This document shows positions 1-11,554 of a stretch of 64,000 nucleotides of DNA, piece by piece (position 1 is the first letter of the stretch; the number at the start of each line of letters is the position of its first letter). The notes under the pieces were generated by a model that worked only from the letters and a program-made list of their open reading frames with translations, searched no databases and was not told where the DNA came from. This stretch comes from Daphnia carinata (lineage: Eukaryota > Arthropoda > Branchiopoda > Diplostraca > Daphniidae). Location: the NCBI RefSeq assembly GCF_022539665.2, contig NC_081338.1, forward strand, positions 1,550,001-1,614,000. Direction: 5' to 3'. A program made the translations under genes and the position numbers.

Positions 1-280
1 ATGATATTTCGACAACAGATTCAGAAAGGAATAAAAGAAGTCTTGCCAGGAAAGGGAAACAAACATTCGACAACAGGACGAGTTCCCACCACCTCATCTA
101 CCTTCTTTGCCTCTTCCTTCTCGTATAGGTTATTACTAAGTTTCATTCACATAATATACAAAACAAAACAATCCTTTCTATCAGTTTTCCCAGTTCCGCT
201 TAGAGTTTTAGACTTCATCTTATTTATGGAATCGGGGTAATATGGTATATATAGAAACAGAAAAATCTGGTCATTAATAT
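1..280. other. No supported gene
   Basis: AT-rich sequence up to the first LTR. An open frame runs from base 1 to 240 on the plus strand, but its translation shows no domain, no composition typical of coding sequence and no partner elsewhere in the window. The last four bases, ATAT at 277-280, are the left target-site duplication of the element that follows. Confidence 0.5.
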
Positions 281-652
281 TGTCACACTGGACTTTACTT
301 CGTTAATGAATTGTATTGAATTTAAAAGGGAAAATACAATTCATAGCAAACATAAAGAATAACCACTTTTCTTAACTTCGAACGTGAAGAGAGCTGTAGG
401 AGAACTTGAAGGGAACTTAAGAACTTCAGAACTAACTTATGGTAAAAAATGTATGGGCTTTTATACCCTCGTGAAGGATATACGCCCCATCTTTAGGGTT
501 TCGTGAATTCTAGGGATAACCATCACTTACTGGTTATCGGCGTGTTGCAACACCTTCTTTTCAAGGGAAGCTGCGTTTCAAGTAATTCAAACGTTGGTTG
601 TCACGTCTTTTCAGAAATGACAATCACGTCACTATTCTTTCTCCTCGCGACA
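281..652 (-). repeat. 3' LTR of the env-bearing Gypsy element
   Basis: The copy starts TGTCACACTGG and ends CGCGACA, and matches 8732-9107 over its length with scattered substitutions and short indels. Because the element is on the minus strand, this left copy is the 3' LTR. It carries the ATAT target duplication on its outer side. Confidence 0.93.
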
Positions 653-672
653 GGTCCCCCTTCTTCACGACA
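653..672 (-). other. Polypurine tract
   Basis: On the minus strand the bases just before the 3' LTR are purine-rich (GAAGAAGGGGGACC). This is the expected position and composition of the plus-strand primer for reverse transcription. Confidence 0.7.
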
Positions 673-782
673 GGCGACCCGACTGTACTACTAATTATTA
701 CAAGGAAATCAAGGGCATAACAAACTTTGGGGAAAAAACCCGTGATTTTCCAAAATTCATCAAAAGCTATAGTAATGAGAAA

Positions 783-945
783 GCATACGAAAGAGCGAGG
801 TCGCTTTATTAAGGTAAAGGAAGGACTATAGTAAAAGTCAAGCATACGATAAAGCGCGGTCGCTTTAAAGAGGTAAATGGGCAACTACAGTAGGAATCCA
901 AAACACGACAAAGCGTGGTCGCTTTAGAGAGGTCAATGTGCTCTT
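783..945. repeat. Three ~60-bp tandem units, each with a hairpin
   Basis: Three imperfect copies with a period of about 59-60 bp lie between env and the 3' LTR. Each holds a dyad of the form AAAGCG-NGGT-CGCTTT, at about 792-808, 851-866 and 910-925. The middle base of the loop differs between copies while the arms are nearly kept. The setting is the untranslated 3' part of the retrotransposon, so a role in RNA structure or protein binding is possible but not shown. Confidence 0.7.
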
Positions 946-1746
946 ATCAGAAAGGCTAGCGCTAAGGAAGGGATACAAGAATAAGAAAGACGGCTATAAT
1001 TAGCAATTCACTTATAGGTGTGAAAAAAGACAAACTACAACGTTATGATGTGTAAGAAATTCAACTGCTGCCTTCCGTCTTTAGTTCGTTTCTTGCTTCT
1101 GGCAAAAAATGTTCACGTTTGATTTTATTCTTCAAAATTTTCGCGTTTTTGAATGCGCTCTTGTGTTTTTCGTTGACCGAAACTTTTCCAGTAATTGGAG
1201 CCGTTTTGGTCGTTTTTCCCCGTATGACCGTCCGGAGTTTTTGGACATCTTCACAAAAGTGTACCAAGACAATGTTCTTCTGGATTATTCATTATCCTTC
1301 TCTGCAACATGGGTCCATGACTATTACTACAGGTAGTACTCTCTTCCTAATTTTTTCTATTTCGTTTCACACTAATGTTTCTCTCTTCTTTTTAGCACGT
1401 ATCCTGGTTATGCCAGGTACAGAGATCATTTTTCCCACTTTTATGCGCGTCTGCTTTGGTGGTTTGAGTCCGGTGAGGACATTTACCATCCAACTCCTCA
1501 CCGCTCTGACTTCTACAGGAAGTCACTCAAGCCGAGATGCAAGCCAGGGTAGATGCTCGGCTTGTTTGGCTTGAAGTTTTGAACGCTGAAGCTGAAGATC
1601 ACGACGCTGAAGGCCACGATTTTTTAGATTATACCTTTTATTGAGAAGAATAATTGTACACTTTTTGTTTTTTAACAATAAACTTTTTTCACTCCTTTCA
1701 CACAGCAGTTGTTTTTCTTACACTTTATCACTAATGATTTTCTTTT
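946..1746. other. Internal 3' region of the Gypsy element, no gene seen
   Basis: This stretch lies between the hairpin repeats and the end of env. Short open frames occur on both strands but none shows a recognisable domain. It is treated as 3' untranslated sequence of the element. Confidence 0.45.
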
Positions 1747-3879
1747 TTAGAGATTTTCAGTCTCCATTTCATCCCTCCCGGGGTCTCCGGGTTGAGCGTT
1801 CTCACATTGCTCATGAGCAATGAGACGCTTATGCAACATGTAGATTTTAAGCACTAGGAACACTATTCCGCACATCAAGATAATATTGAAAGCCACTAAC
1901 TCGTAAGGATAACGAGTAAGGTAAAATTCTTTTTGTTTTTGTTTTTCCATAATTAAATTATGAATTTGCTCTCCAGTCATTTCAGATAACGTTGCTTGTG
2001 CGTTGCGATGGAGCAGCTGACTGATTATGTCTACAGACGTAGTGTTTTCTCGTGGAAGCTCGACGAAATTGTGCTTTTTTCCTTCGGCTTCTTGGACATC
2101 TTGTGCAAAGATTTTCACTGTTAGAAGCACAATTGCTTGTAGTTTTGGCGCTGTTGCGTTTCATTCCATGCTGGCTGGAAATACCCATTCTTCGGTTCAA
2201 GCGGTGCATCCCAAAGGTACTTCAAACATTCCTACAGCCGGTAACGTTGTTATTCTCAAGGGTGGCTGCTCTCCTCCTGCTGGACATGAGAACACAATCT
2301 CGTGCTTCTTTGTTGCTGAATAGACCCACTGATTGGATCCCATGTAGACTACTTCAGGCCCGCGCCAGTGTGTGAATTTCCTTTTGCATTGTGTGTTGAT
2401 TCGGGCCGAATCGTTTAAAACGACAGCTATTGCACAAGACTTTCGGGCTGTTCTCTTGCTGATGCCGGTATAGAATTTACACAGTGGTCGTCCTATCTTA
2501 GTGCAATCCTTAACATCTTCTTTGGATAGTTCCAGATACGTTTCGAGGTCGGCAGATACAGCAAGGTATGCTGGGAGATTTCCAAACAAGACACCATGCG
2601 TTCCGTTGTCAGTAGCTGCCGGAAGGTTGATTATTTCGAAAAGCTTGAACTGCTGGCTGTGATCGAAGATGGGAACATTTATGAAGAGGCGAAACGAGTT
2701 TTCCATAGCCGCCACAGTGACCGTTGATTCTCTATAGGCGACCCAAAGCTCATCACTGGAGATAGACCATCCCCTTGATAATTTCTCGTTTATTATTTTG
2801 ATAACTTTGTTGAATCTTGCTGGGGAAACAATTTGTGGTGCCAAATGTCCGTTGGCCAATTGACTGAAGCCGACGTCGAGACTATCGGCCAAATGTTGTA
2901 GCCACTGCCAGATCTGATTCATCACTTCAAATGTTTCATCCAGTTGGATGTAATACTCGAAGTGATTTGGTTCTAGCTCTTCTATCTTCACCATTCTGTC
3001 CATGAGGTTTGTAGTCACATTGCATAACATGGAATACTGGCCTCGCAGCTCTCTGATGAGTTTTGCGTTTGTTCTGGAATCCCAAAGTGATTCATTTACT
3101 ATTGTTGCTTGCTTATCGACGATGTGAATTACTTCTCTCTGATCTCGAGCAACAAGTTGTACTTGATTATTTAACTCTTCTAAATCTTTTTGTGTTGAAA
3201 CTCCAAACAGCCATTTCTGGATTGATCCTCCATCGTCGACGAGACTTTGATGACTCTTTTGGTTAGTATTCAAGGCTTTTCTGATGTTTGTTAATCGGTC
3301 TGCTACATTTTCCATTCCTCTTAGGATTGTTTCTGTTCTGCTAGCGATTCTTCTAGCTGCTATACGTTGTGGTCGTGAACCTGTATTCTTCCACTTCTCT
3401 GCCACTTCCTGTTGCTGGGTTTTCTTCTGCTTTAGGTATGCTGTTGCTGTATCAGCTACTCCCAAGTCAAGGTCTGTTACGATGGTCCATGATGATTCAC
3501 TGAACGCCACATCAGTTTGTTGTTTGAATATAGCATTTCCTCTCAGGACCAGTGAGTTGCTTGACAGCGGCCCAATCAGAAAAATGAGGAACGGCACCAA
3601 TAGCGTTAAATGTCTGGCTGGAGGTCTTCTGCTGCGAGTGGGTCTTCTAGTTGACGTTGGCGAGATTATTTCTGGGGTGGGCGTGACCACATCATTTTCT
3701 TTCATGTCCGGTATTTCACTGCTCTGCTCAACTAGTGCTTCTTCTGGATCAGCCTGAGGTTGTGGATCACTTGAATCAGGTATCTCCTGTGTTTCTTTTT
3801 CCTGCTGATTTTCATCTTCTTTCTCTGAGGCTTCTTCGGTGATGCTAGGGCTCGTCACAGCTTCATGGAATGATTTCAT
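1747..3879 (-). pseudogene. Envelope (F-like fusion glycoprotein), interrupted
   Basis: This is the third open reading frame of the element, starting 17 nt beyond the pol stop at 3896-3898. The first ATG is at 3877-3879. The N-terminal ~90 residues are acidic and proline-rich, followed by a hydrophobic stretch near residues 92-110 that could act as an internal signal segment. A basic R-rich stretch (RIAARRIASR) resembles a protease-processing region, and WLFGVSTQKDLEELN resembles the start of the heptad region of baculovirus-F-type envelopes found in insect errantiviruses. A C-terminal membrane segment lies about 45-65 residues before the end, followed by a short charged tail. The frame is broken by TGA at 2197-2199 and again at 2161-2163; the same frame then continues to 1747. 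The protein is therefore not expected to be made in full length. The family assignment is from pattern, not a search. Confidence 0.75.
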
Positions 3880-3895
3880 CCGCACTACGTGAACG

Positions 3896-5413
3896 CTACG
3901 TATCTGTTTTACCTCGGCCTGTTGCCGATATCACTTCATAGTTCACTGGTGTGGTCTGCCTCAACACTTTGAATGGTCCTATCCACCGATGAAGTTTTTC
4001 TGATTTTCCCACTTTACGCACAGGCTTGTAGACCAATACTAAATCTCCTTCTTTGAATGACAATTCTCTATGGCGTGCATCGTACGTTTCTTTTTGCTTT
4101 TGCTGTACACGCTGCATTCTAATTTTCCCTTTTTCTCTAGCTGCTGCCAAGTCAGTTATTAGGCGATCTGCATATCCCATTGTCGCCTCTTCTTCTTCCA
4201 GCAACGGGTTCGGATCTGCTTACAACTCCAAGTCAATAGGAAGTCTTGGTTCAAGTCCGTAGAGGAGGAAGAATGGTGAGTATCCAGTAGACTCTTGTCT
4301 AGCTGTGTTGTTGGCGAAGCACACATACTGCAAGGTTTCATCCCAATCTCGTTGGTCACTACTGACGTACATTGACAACATTGCGGCCAATCTATGGTTC
4401 ATTCTCTCCACTGCACCATTTGCCTGGGGGTGATAACTGGAAGTCGTCTTGTGGTTGGTGAGTAGTTTCTTGACGACAGCTTGAGTTAGATCGGCGATGA
4501 AGCACTTTCCCCGATCCGTGATAATTTGTTCTGGAGCCCCATGGCGTAGAAAGATCTGTTGAACGAAGAACTCTGCCACGTCGTCTGCCTTTCCAGTGGG
4601 CATAGCTTTCAGCTCTACCCATTTGGTTAGGTAGTCCATTCCCACTATAATCATTCTGTTTCCTTTTGAGGAGAGCGGGAATGGCCCTAGCAGGTCCATT
4701 CCTACCCTTTGAAATGATCTTTCCACTTTGATGCATTGTAGAAGTCCTGGAGGTTTATCTGGAACTCCTTTTCTGCTCTGGCAGTGTACGCAACTCTGCA
4801 CATGACGAACTATGTCCAGTGTCATCTTCGGCCAGTAATAACAATCACAAATTTTTTGTAGAGTGCGACTGATTCCAAGGTGACCGGAAACGATGTCGTC
4901 ATGGTAGGCGTGTAGGATTCTTTCACGATACTCAACAGTTACGCACAATCTTCTATAACTTTTTCCATTCTTTATAGTTTCTTTGTAGAGTTTGCCATCG
5001 TTCATCACGAAATTTTTCACTCTTGCTTTTCCACTTTGGATTTTTTGAATTAGCTGATTCCAATTACTGCAGGCATTTTGCTTGTCTGCCAGGGACTCGT
5101 TTTCTTCTTCAGCGAGTGTTAGGTCGTCAGTTAGTGCCCGTATGACGACACAGCGGTCGTCCTCTTGCTCCTCTGTCTTTGGTAGTGGATTTTTTGAAAG
5201 ACAATCTGCGTTGTCATGCGTTTTCCACTGCGGCATACGATCGTGATATCGTATTCTTGTAGCGATAAGCTCCAACGTGCTAAACGACCTGCTAGGTCTT
5301 TTTTGCTCATCAACCAACATAGAGCTTGATGGTCTGTGACGACTTTCACTTTGCAGCCCCACACAAAACATCTGAACTTGGAGAGACACCACACTAATGC
5401 AAGACACTCTTTT
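3896..5413 (-). pseudogene. Pol C-terminal part: RNase H and integrase
   Basis: RNase H remains ([15 protein letters not shown]) are read in one frame over about 5225-5400. The reading frame then shifts back to that of integrase, so two compensating frameshifts flank this stretch. Integrase is well kept: an H-H-C-C zinc region ending in CVHCQ, then the catalytic set GMDLLGP, ITDRG and AVERMN supplying D, D and E. TAA at 4220-4222 interrupts the frame just after the core. The same frame continues to 3896 and holds the C-terminal GPF-type module (GDLVLVYKP, WIGPFKVL) that binds DNA in Gypsy integrases. The ORF ends immediately before env. Confidence 0.85.
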
Positions 5414-7098
5414 TCAGTTATCGAACGCTTCCGATTTAGTCAGTAAACGGCTGGCGTATGCGATGGGACGTTCTGCTTTATCTATGCGCTGGGCTAGTAC
5501 ACCTCCTATCCCGTAACCACAAGCGTCGGGAAAAATTTCCATTGGCAAGTCGTAGTTGGGATGGGCCAAAACTGGAGATGAGGTGAGCGCTTTTTTCAGG
5601 GCATTGAAACTGTTAGCCTGATCTTCTCCCCACACAAACGAAATTTCTTTTTTCGTAAGCGACGTGAGTGGGCGAGCAATTGAAGCGAAACCTTGGATAT
5701 GACGTCGATAGTACGAACATAGGCCCAAAAAACTTTGCACTCGTTTAACTTTGTTTGCTGTTGAATGGCCTTCACTTGGTGATGGGAAGTTCGAGACTGC
5801 CTCGAGCTTTTCAGGATCTGGTGCTACACCGTCTTTTGAAATCAGATGTCCCAACACTTTCAGAGTATGCTCTAGGAACGAGCATTTTGACCACCTTAGT
5901 TTCAAACCAGCTTTCACAAGGCAACTCAGCACTAAGCGAAGACGTTCCAAGAGTTGTTGGAATATCGCTGAGTAGATTATGACGTCATACAGGTATATCA
6001 GACATGTTGTCCAGCGAAGTCCAGCTAAAATAATGTCCATGACTCTCTGAAAAGTGCCAGGGGCATTAGTTAGACCAAACGGGAGAGTGCGAAACTGGTA
6101 CAATCCATCTGCAGTGATGAAGGCTGTCTTCGGTCTATCACTGCTAACCACTGGAACTTGGTGGTATCCTGCTTGCAAATCATACTTGAAAAAAATGTAG
6201 CCCCTTCTAGCCGACTCCGTGTATCAGCTATGCGTGGTAAGGGGTAGGAATCTTTAACTGTTACCGCGTTGAGTTTACTGTAATCCACACAAAATCGCCA
6301 AGTACCGTCTTTCTTCTTCCCCAGAACTACTGGAGAAGACCAAGGGCTGTCAGACGGTTCAATTACTCCTCGACGTAACATTCCTTCTACTTGATTTTGA
6401 ATTACAGCTCTTTCCTTCCAAGCACTTTTGTAAGAAAGTTGATGAATTGGGGAAGCTGTTCCAGTATTGATGTCATGTTTGACTACTGCACAGTATCCCA
6501 AACCATCTTCATTTAGAGCAAAGCAATGGATAAATTCTTTGAGAATTTTTTGTGTTTCTGCTTTCTCTTCCTTTGTTAGACCCGTTCCTATTCTTCCTTC
6601 TAGGTGTTCTAACAATTGATTTTCATATTGATTCAAATCTTGTTCCTCAAATGAGGTGTCCATTGCTAGGACTGCTTGGCTTGTTTCTACCTCTCTTGCC
6701 TCAGGGTGTTCTTCTAACGTCCCTAAGGTCACTCCTTTTTCTAACCAAATTGTTTTCGGTGACAAGTTAGAAACAGGGATTTTTTCTAAATCTTTCTGTA
6801 CTAGTGCATGACCAGTTGATAGGCTACTTGTCGCTTGCAATGACTCTGAGGGTGTCACAATGCAGGAACCTTCCATCTTGCTGGAAACTATTGTTAATAC
6901 TTGTTTGATTGAGTATGCTGGTATCTCTTGACGATCTCTTGTAACCAGTCTACTTTCCTTGTATTCTTCTGTTTGAATAAGCGAAATTTCAGCAAGTGGT
7001 GACTTTCCTGTCGTAAACGACAATTCTTGTGATTCATAATCAATGTGGATAGCTTGAAATTGTTGTAGGAAGACATTTCCTAGTAGTAGTTCAAAACC
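5414..7098 (-). pseudogene. Reverse transcriptase, frameshifted, catalytic motif lost
   Basis: The N-terminal half of RT (SPWSSPVVLGKKKDGTWRF, then VDYSKLNAV and PLPRI) is read up to about 6190, where a frameshift moves the frame. The second half runs from 6178 (QAGYHQVPV, LPFGLTNAPGTFQR). The catalytic box should read YLDD but reads YLYD: the codon at 5987-5989 is TAT instead of an aspartate codon. This removes one of the two metal-binding aspartates, so the enzyme should be dead even without the frameshift. The frame ends at TGA 5414-5416 next to another frameshift into RNase H. Confidence 0.88.
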
Positions 7099-7395
7099 TC
7101 ACATTGGCATGACTATCGCGTTTCCTTTGATAGTTTTGCCCTTGTGGGTTACTACAATATCAGCTGTCCTCTGTGGGGACAGAGTATGCCCATTTACAAG
7201 GCGAATTTTCGGTCCACTCTGGGGTTTTTCCACGAACTCCGTTTTCTTCAATAATTCAGGGGAAATAACTGTCACTGCAGCTCCTGTATCAATCAATGCC
7301 ATTGCCGTTTCTTTTCCGCACTTCACTTTTTCCTTAATCAATCTTGCAGGGTTTAAATTTAAAATGTAGCCTTCTGACCCATTTTTGTTTTCCCA
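7099..7395 (-). pseudogene. Aspartic protease of the Gypsy element
   Basis: The active-site motif ALIDTGAAVTVIS is typical of retroviral-type aspartic proteases, which work as dimers on the Gag-Pol polyprotein. It is in the -1 frame relative to gag, with open sequence upstream overlapping the gag end. No clean X-XXY-YYZ slippery heptamer in the gag phase is visible. TGA at 7099-7101 cuts it from RT, and the same frame continues beyond it. Confidence 0.8.
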
Positions 7396-8669
7396 TTTTT
7401 GTTTTCTTCTGGCATCACCAACTCTTGAACCACTGAGTTTACAGATGGATTCTCTTTTGGAGTTGTGCCTGTCCCAGCGTCCTTTGCTGGGCCTCTATAC
7501 TGTTCAGATTCAGGGTTTCTGAAACAGTTTCGGGAAATGTTTCCTGCTTTTTTACAGTAAAAGCACTGTGGCTTACCGCTTGTTGTGCGTCCTTTAGGTT
7601 TAAACGGCTCTCTTGGTTTCGGTTGCTCTTGACTGCCTTGTTTAAACAACTTTTCACAAGTTTCTTGAATTACTTCACGCATCGTCTTTAAAAGATCTGC
7701 TTGTTGATCTGGATAGACCACCGAAAGGTTTGGAACTTGTTCTAACGCCTTCTGGGGTTCTGCCATGGGTTCCTTCCATCCTCTGGCATCTGACATCATC
7801 GATGTCTCGGTATAGACTTTTGCCAGTTCTAAGAATTCTTCACACGTTTGTGGCTACTGAGGATAGACTTTTCTGAAAAGTGCTGGTCGAAGACCTCTAA
7901 AAAGGTGCTCTAGTCGGTGGATTTCCGACATATTCAGGTCGACCAGTCTGCAAAGGTTAAGAATTTCGTAGTAATACCTGGTGGTCGGCTCGTCCACCCT
8001 CTGGTTTCTGCTTCTAAGTCTTGTTTCTTGAAAAAGACCATAAGAGTTCGGCTGAAATTCTTTCAAAAACACCGAACGTAGACCGGGAATTGCAGGCCTT
8101 GCTTGATTTTCTCCGGCAGCCGGTTGTACTGCCACATCTTGCCATTCGTTTGGCAATGTTGCGCACAAGAACCAATTTCTTGCGGCATCGTCCAAGTACA
8201 TGCAAAAATTATTTCTTCTGTCAGCATCACCCCAACCGTTGTGGGTAGAGATAGTCTCGTAGCGCTCTAACCAATGACGAGCGTCTTCCGTTGGGCTACC
8301 TCGAAAAATAGGTGGACTTATAAATTTTCTCACAGCCGCCATGACTGTTTCTTGCAATTGTCTTGGAGGTCCAAAAATGTGTTGTCCTATCACAGGAACA
8401 ACCGGATGTGTGGGTTCTTTTAAATCATGTTCGGAGTCAGAACTTGATTCTGACTGGTTTGCAGGATTTTCAAACCCTCTCTGGCGAATCGTCTCTTTGG
8501 ATGACGTCGCTAAATCTTCTCTTGACGTAGAAATTTCTGAATCTTGTGCCTCGTTAGTTGCTGTGGTCTCGTTACCAGACAGCGCGGTGGGCAAGTCACG
8601 AAGCGGGTGCAATCGTCTACTTGGATCCCTGGGGCAACTAGGTAAACGTGAGCTATTCTTCTTCTGCAT
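7359..8669 (-). pseudogene. Gag, interrupted by an amber codon, zinc knuckle altered
   Basis: The 5' gene of the element. Capsid-like sequence (PIFRGSPTEDARHWLERYE) is followed by helices that match the Retrotrans_gag pattern of Gypsy elements. TAG at 7854-7856 interrupts the frame; the same frame continues to 7359 and contains a single zinc knuckle. The knuckle reads CFYCKKAGNISRNC, so the usual histidine of CX2CX4HX4C is asparagine. This would weaken zinc binding and RNA packaging. The start is the first ATG after the primer site and leader. Confidence 0.82.
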
Positions 8670-8712
8670 CGACTATCTTTAAAGCAGCACTAATTCGTTA
8701 ACAACGGGTAAC

Positions 8713-8731
8713 GAGCTGCATCTCCACCAAT
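8713..8731 (-). other. Primer binding site
   Basis: On the minus strand the sequence right after the 5' LTR reads AT and then TGGTGGAGATGCAGCTC. TGG two bases inside the LTR is the normal start of a site complementary to a tRNA 3' CCA end. The matching tRNA species could not be named by eye. Confidence 0.55.
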
Positions 8732-9107
8732 TGTCACACTGGACTTTACTTCGTTAATGAATTGTATTGAATTTAAAAGGGGAAAATACAAAACATAGCA
8801 AACATAAAGAATAACCACTTTTCTACTTAACTTCGAACGTGAAGAGAACTGTAGGAGAACTTGAAGGGAACTTAAGAACTTCAGAACTAACTCATGGTAA
8901 AAAATGTATGGGCTTTTATACCCTCGTGAAGGATATATGCCCCATCTCTAGGGTTTCTCGAATTCTAGGGATAACCATCAGTTACTGGTTATCGGCGTGT
9001 TGCAACACCTTCTTTTCAAGGGAAGCTGTGTTGCAAGTAATTCAAACGCTGGTTGTCACGTCTTTTCAGAAATGACAACCACGTCACTATTTTTTCTCCT
9101 CGCGACA
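8732..9107 (-). repeat. 5' LTR of the env-bearing Gypsy element
   Basis: This is the partner of 281-652. ATAT follows at 9108-9111 and matches the target duplication on the other side. Transcription of the element would start in this copy and run toward lower coordinates. Confidence 0.93.
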
Positions 9108-9379
9108 ATATTTAATGTTTCGTAGCCATTAATTGCAGTTTGGAAACGGTGAATAGGTTGGAAACTAGGCAGGGAAAATCTTCATTGAATATATTGTAAT
9201 CTACTTCATAGTATTATAAAAATATTAAAGCAGATCAAATAATGAAAACAATAGGGTAAGCGGAATTATCTTGTTTTCTCATCTTATCTTCCGAGCAAAA
9301 ATATGATTAAAAATGGATGCTGCTTATCAGAGGTAGACTGAAGCCAGTCTAAATACATTTTTAAAAAGTCCTGTAACAA

Positions 9380-10005
9380 AGGGGTAGATGCGTCGGGATC
9401 TATTAAACGAAGGGGTAGGTAAGTCGGATATTTCAAAGGAAGGGATAGGAGTGTCGGACTGTTTTTAAAGAAAGGGTAGGTGTGTCGGAGTGTATTACCG
9501 CAGGGGTAGGTGTGTCGATCAATTTCCAGTGAAGGAGTACGAACGTCGTACTGTATTAATCGAAAGGGTAGATATGTCGTACTGTATTAATCAAAGGGGT
9601 AGGTGTGTCGGACTGTATTAATCGAAAGGGTAGGTATGTCGGGCTGTATTAATCAAAGGGGTAGGTATGTCGGACTGTAAGAATCAAAGGGGTAGGTGTG
9701 TCGGACTGTAGTAATCGAAAGGGTACGTATGCCGGACTGTATGAATCAAAGGGGTAGGTGGGTCGGACTGTATTAATCGAAAGGGTAGGTATGTAGATCA
9801 GTGTTCAGGCAAGGGGTAGGTTTGTCGGCCTCAGTTAAACAAATGGGTAGATAAGACGGCTTTTTAAAAATACATTTTTAAAAGGGTAGCTGTGACGGGA
9901 GCGTTTTTATTTTTTTTTATTGGGCACATATGTCGGGGTAGCTTTGTCGGGAGATGTTTTTCCATTTTCTGTAAGGGTAGGTCTGTCGAAACCGCTGGGT
10001 ACTTA
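9380..10005. repeat. 31-bp minisatellite
   Basis: About twenty degenerate tandem units have the core GGGTAGGTATGTCGGACTG followed by TATTAATC(A/G)AA. The best units (about 9590-9780) keep a period of 31 bp. Units at both ends are more diverged and keep mainly the GGGTAGGT..GTCGG part. No coding sense is seen. Confidence 0.85.
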
Positions 10006-10229
10006 TGACGGGTGGTAGCACTGTCTCTATCCCGAACAGTAAGATGACAAAGAAGCTATAACACCACCACTTTTTATAACTAGAAGTTTTCATTATATAC
10101 TTCATTTGAATTGCTGTGAGATTGTTATTTAACCCACTCCTTAATCAGACAATGCAAAAGAAATGATCCAGTGGATCCTAGTCTCGTGCATATATAATCT
10201 AAATGCTTTTATTTTGTTAGTAAATCCCA

Positions 10230-11132
10230 TGCAAGTGATATTGTTGATTTGATTGTAGTGGTGAAGCCGATAATTACAGGGTTCCATTTACTGGCACTTA
10301 CTAACTTGACGGGAAATAAATGTCAAGGATTTAACAAATTTTGTAATCCTTTAAGTTCTTCTTCTTTTTCCAACATGTTGGAAAAAGACAGTGGTTCTCT
10401 GTCGTCTGTTTCTTTTGGATTCTACGAATTCAGCATGTCGAAAATCTTGTTGAACTTCCGACCGTATTCTAACAATGGCCTCACTTTTAGCAAACTGCAA
10501 AAAGACCATATTAAAACGGTAGAATCATTCGTGTACCACAGTGAAAATATAACTTGGGATTTGTTTTTTTGAACTTGAAATTTGGGTGTTTCAGGTCCTC
10601 AAGTAAACGTCGAAAAGTATCCGCAGTTGAATTACTCAAAAGTTGAGCAGCCAGAACTACTTTCACTTGTGTGTGCCAATATCGGCGTGGCTTTTAGTTA
10701 ACTTGTTACCAAGACTAAATCCTAGACGGTTCTGGTATTCGAAGAGCACCATTTTGCTGGTTTCGGAAAGCCAGGTATAAGATTTCCTTTCGGTGTCTGT
10801 GCCATTAAATTGCGAGCCTATTTTGACATATGGCAGGTATCTAACATCACGTAAATTTCTTCTTTGGTCTTAGGATGAAGGAATGTAGTTTTCATCGCAA
10901 CGTATTTCATACGGTCGGTTTTCATTTGCTGTGGAGTGTTATTTGTGCGTTGGCTGGGAACAGATTTCGGTCGTTTTTCCTGAATACTGATGTTAGCTCC
11001 AGCAGCTTGGACTATCGTTAGATTTGCCACCAACCCATCGAAAGTAACCATTTTTACATGTACGTTGAATTCGTGACAAGCAATAATCACATCATTCAGA
11101 ACTTTCATCTTGGCCGTGTGTTCCTTCTGCAA
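10230..11132 (-). pseudogene. P-element-like transposase, C-terminal part
   Basis: On the minus strand 11132-10818 reads as a P-element/THAP9-type transposase core: a VTFDG segment, then FLHPKTKEEIYVMLDTCHMSK, the place where these enzymes have a D followed by HM and K. Past a gap and a frameshift, about 10710-10600 gives NKLTKSHADIG and KVVLAAQLLSNSTADTFR. About 10470-10390 gives YGRKFNKIFDMLNS, the late conserved block of the same family. Several stops and frame changes separate the blocks, so the gene is dead. Assignment is by motif order only. Confidence 0.6.
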
Positions 11133-11554
11133 TGTCTGTCTTTATCTGAGCCAAGACATTCTTTAATCTCTGTTTTCTGTCTCTGTTCTTCTGTCTTTAA
11201 TCCCTAGCCTGTTTATGGGGCTGGTAAAATCCGGAAGTAGTTGTCTCCGAAGAGAAGGCAAAGAAACAAAGGTGGAGTTGTGGAATCCAACGCTGAAGTT
11301 CAGGTCAACAGAAATGATGTCAGATTCGCTGGCACACCGCTTATTAACCTTGGTACGCTTAGTCAAATTAACAACATCCTATTCATTTTCATGCTGGTCT
11401 TGGGGCAGCTCAGTTTCGGTATGTGTGTCTAAATCTATCGGATTAAATTTACTGTTAGACAACCTATTTGATTTTCGGCGAGGAGTCCAAGTCAATAAAG
11501 CGGATCAAAATAAAGTGAGCACAATACGGATGATTTTGAAGGCTTAAATCCAGG
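11133..11554. other. No clear gene
   Basis: Open frames on both strands of about 65-110 codons occur but show no recognisable domain. The stretch lies between the P-like remnant and a motif array, and may be part of the same decayed transposon. Confidence 0.35.

Larger units (their letters stand above)
281..9107 (-). mobile_element. Decayed env-bearing Ty3/Gypsy LTR retrotransposon
   Basis: The element has two LTRs (281-652 and 8732-9107) that start TG and end CA in the same orientation. They are flanked by ATAT at 277-280 and 9108-9111, a 4-bp target duplication. Reading on the minus strand the order is 5' LTR, primer site, gag, protease, RT, RNase H, integrase, envelope, hairpin repeats, purine tract, 3' LTR. 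The protease-RT-RNaseH-integrase order defines Ty3/Gypsy, and an F-like env behind pol matches the errantivirus-like arrangement. The LTRs differ at roughly 17 of 372 positions by eye, so the insertion is not recent. Several stops, frameshifts and a broken RT motif make it non-autonomous. Confidence 0.93.

Noticed and set aside
1..240. 79-codon frame at the window start
   Set aside because: No domain, no context and open at the window edge.
1109..1574. Overlapping plus-strand open frames of 75 and 151 codons
   Set aside because: They lie antisense in the 3' part of a minus-strand retrotransposon and show no domain.
7388..7394. GGGAAAA as a -1 slip site in the first element
   Set aside because: The phase in the gag frame is GGG AAA A, not G GGA AAA, so it does not fit the slip rule.
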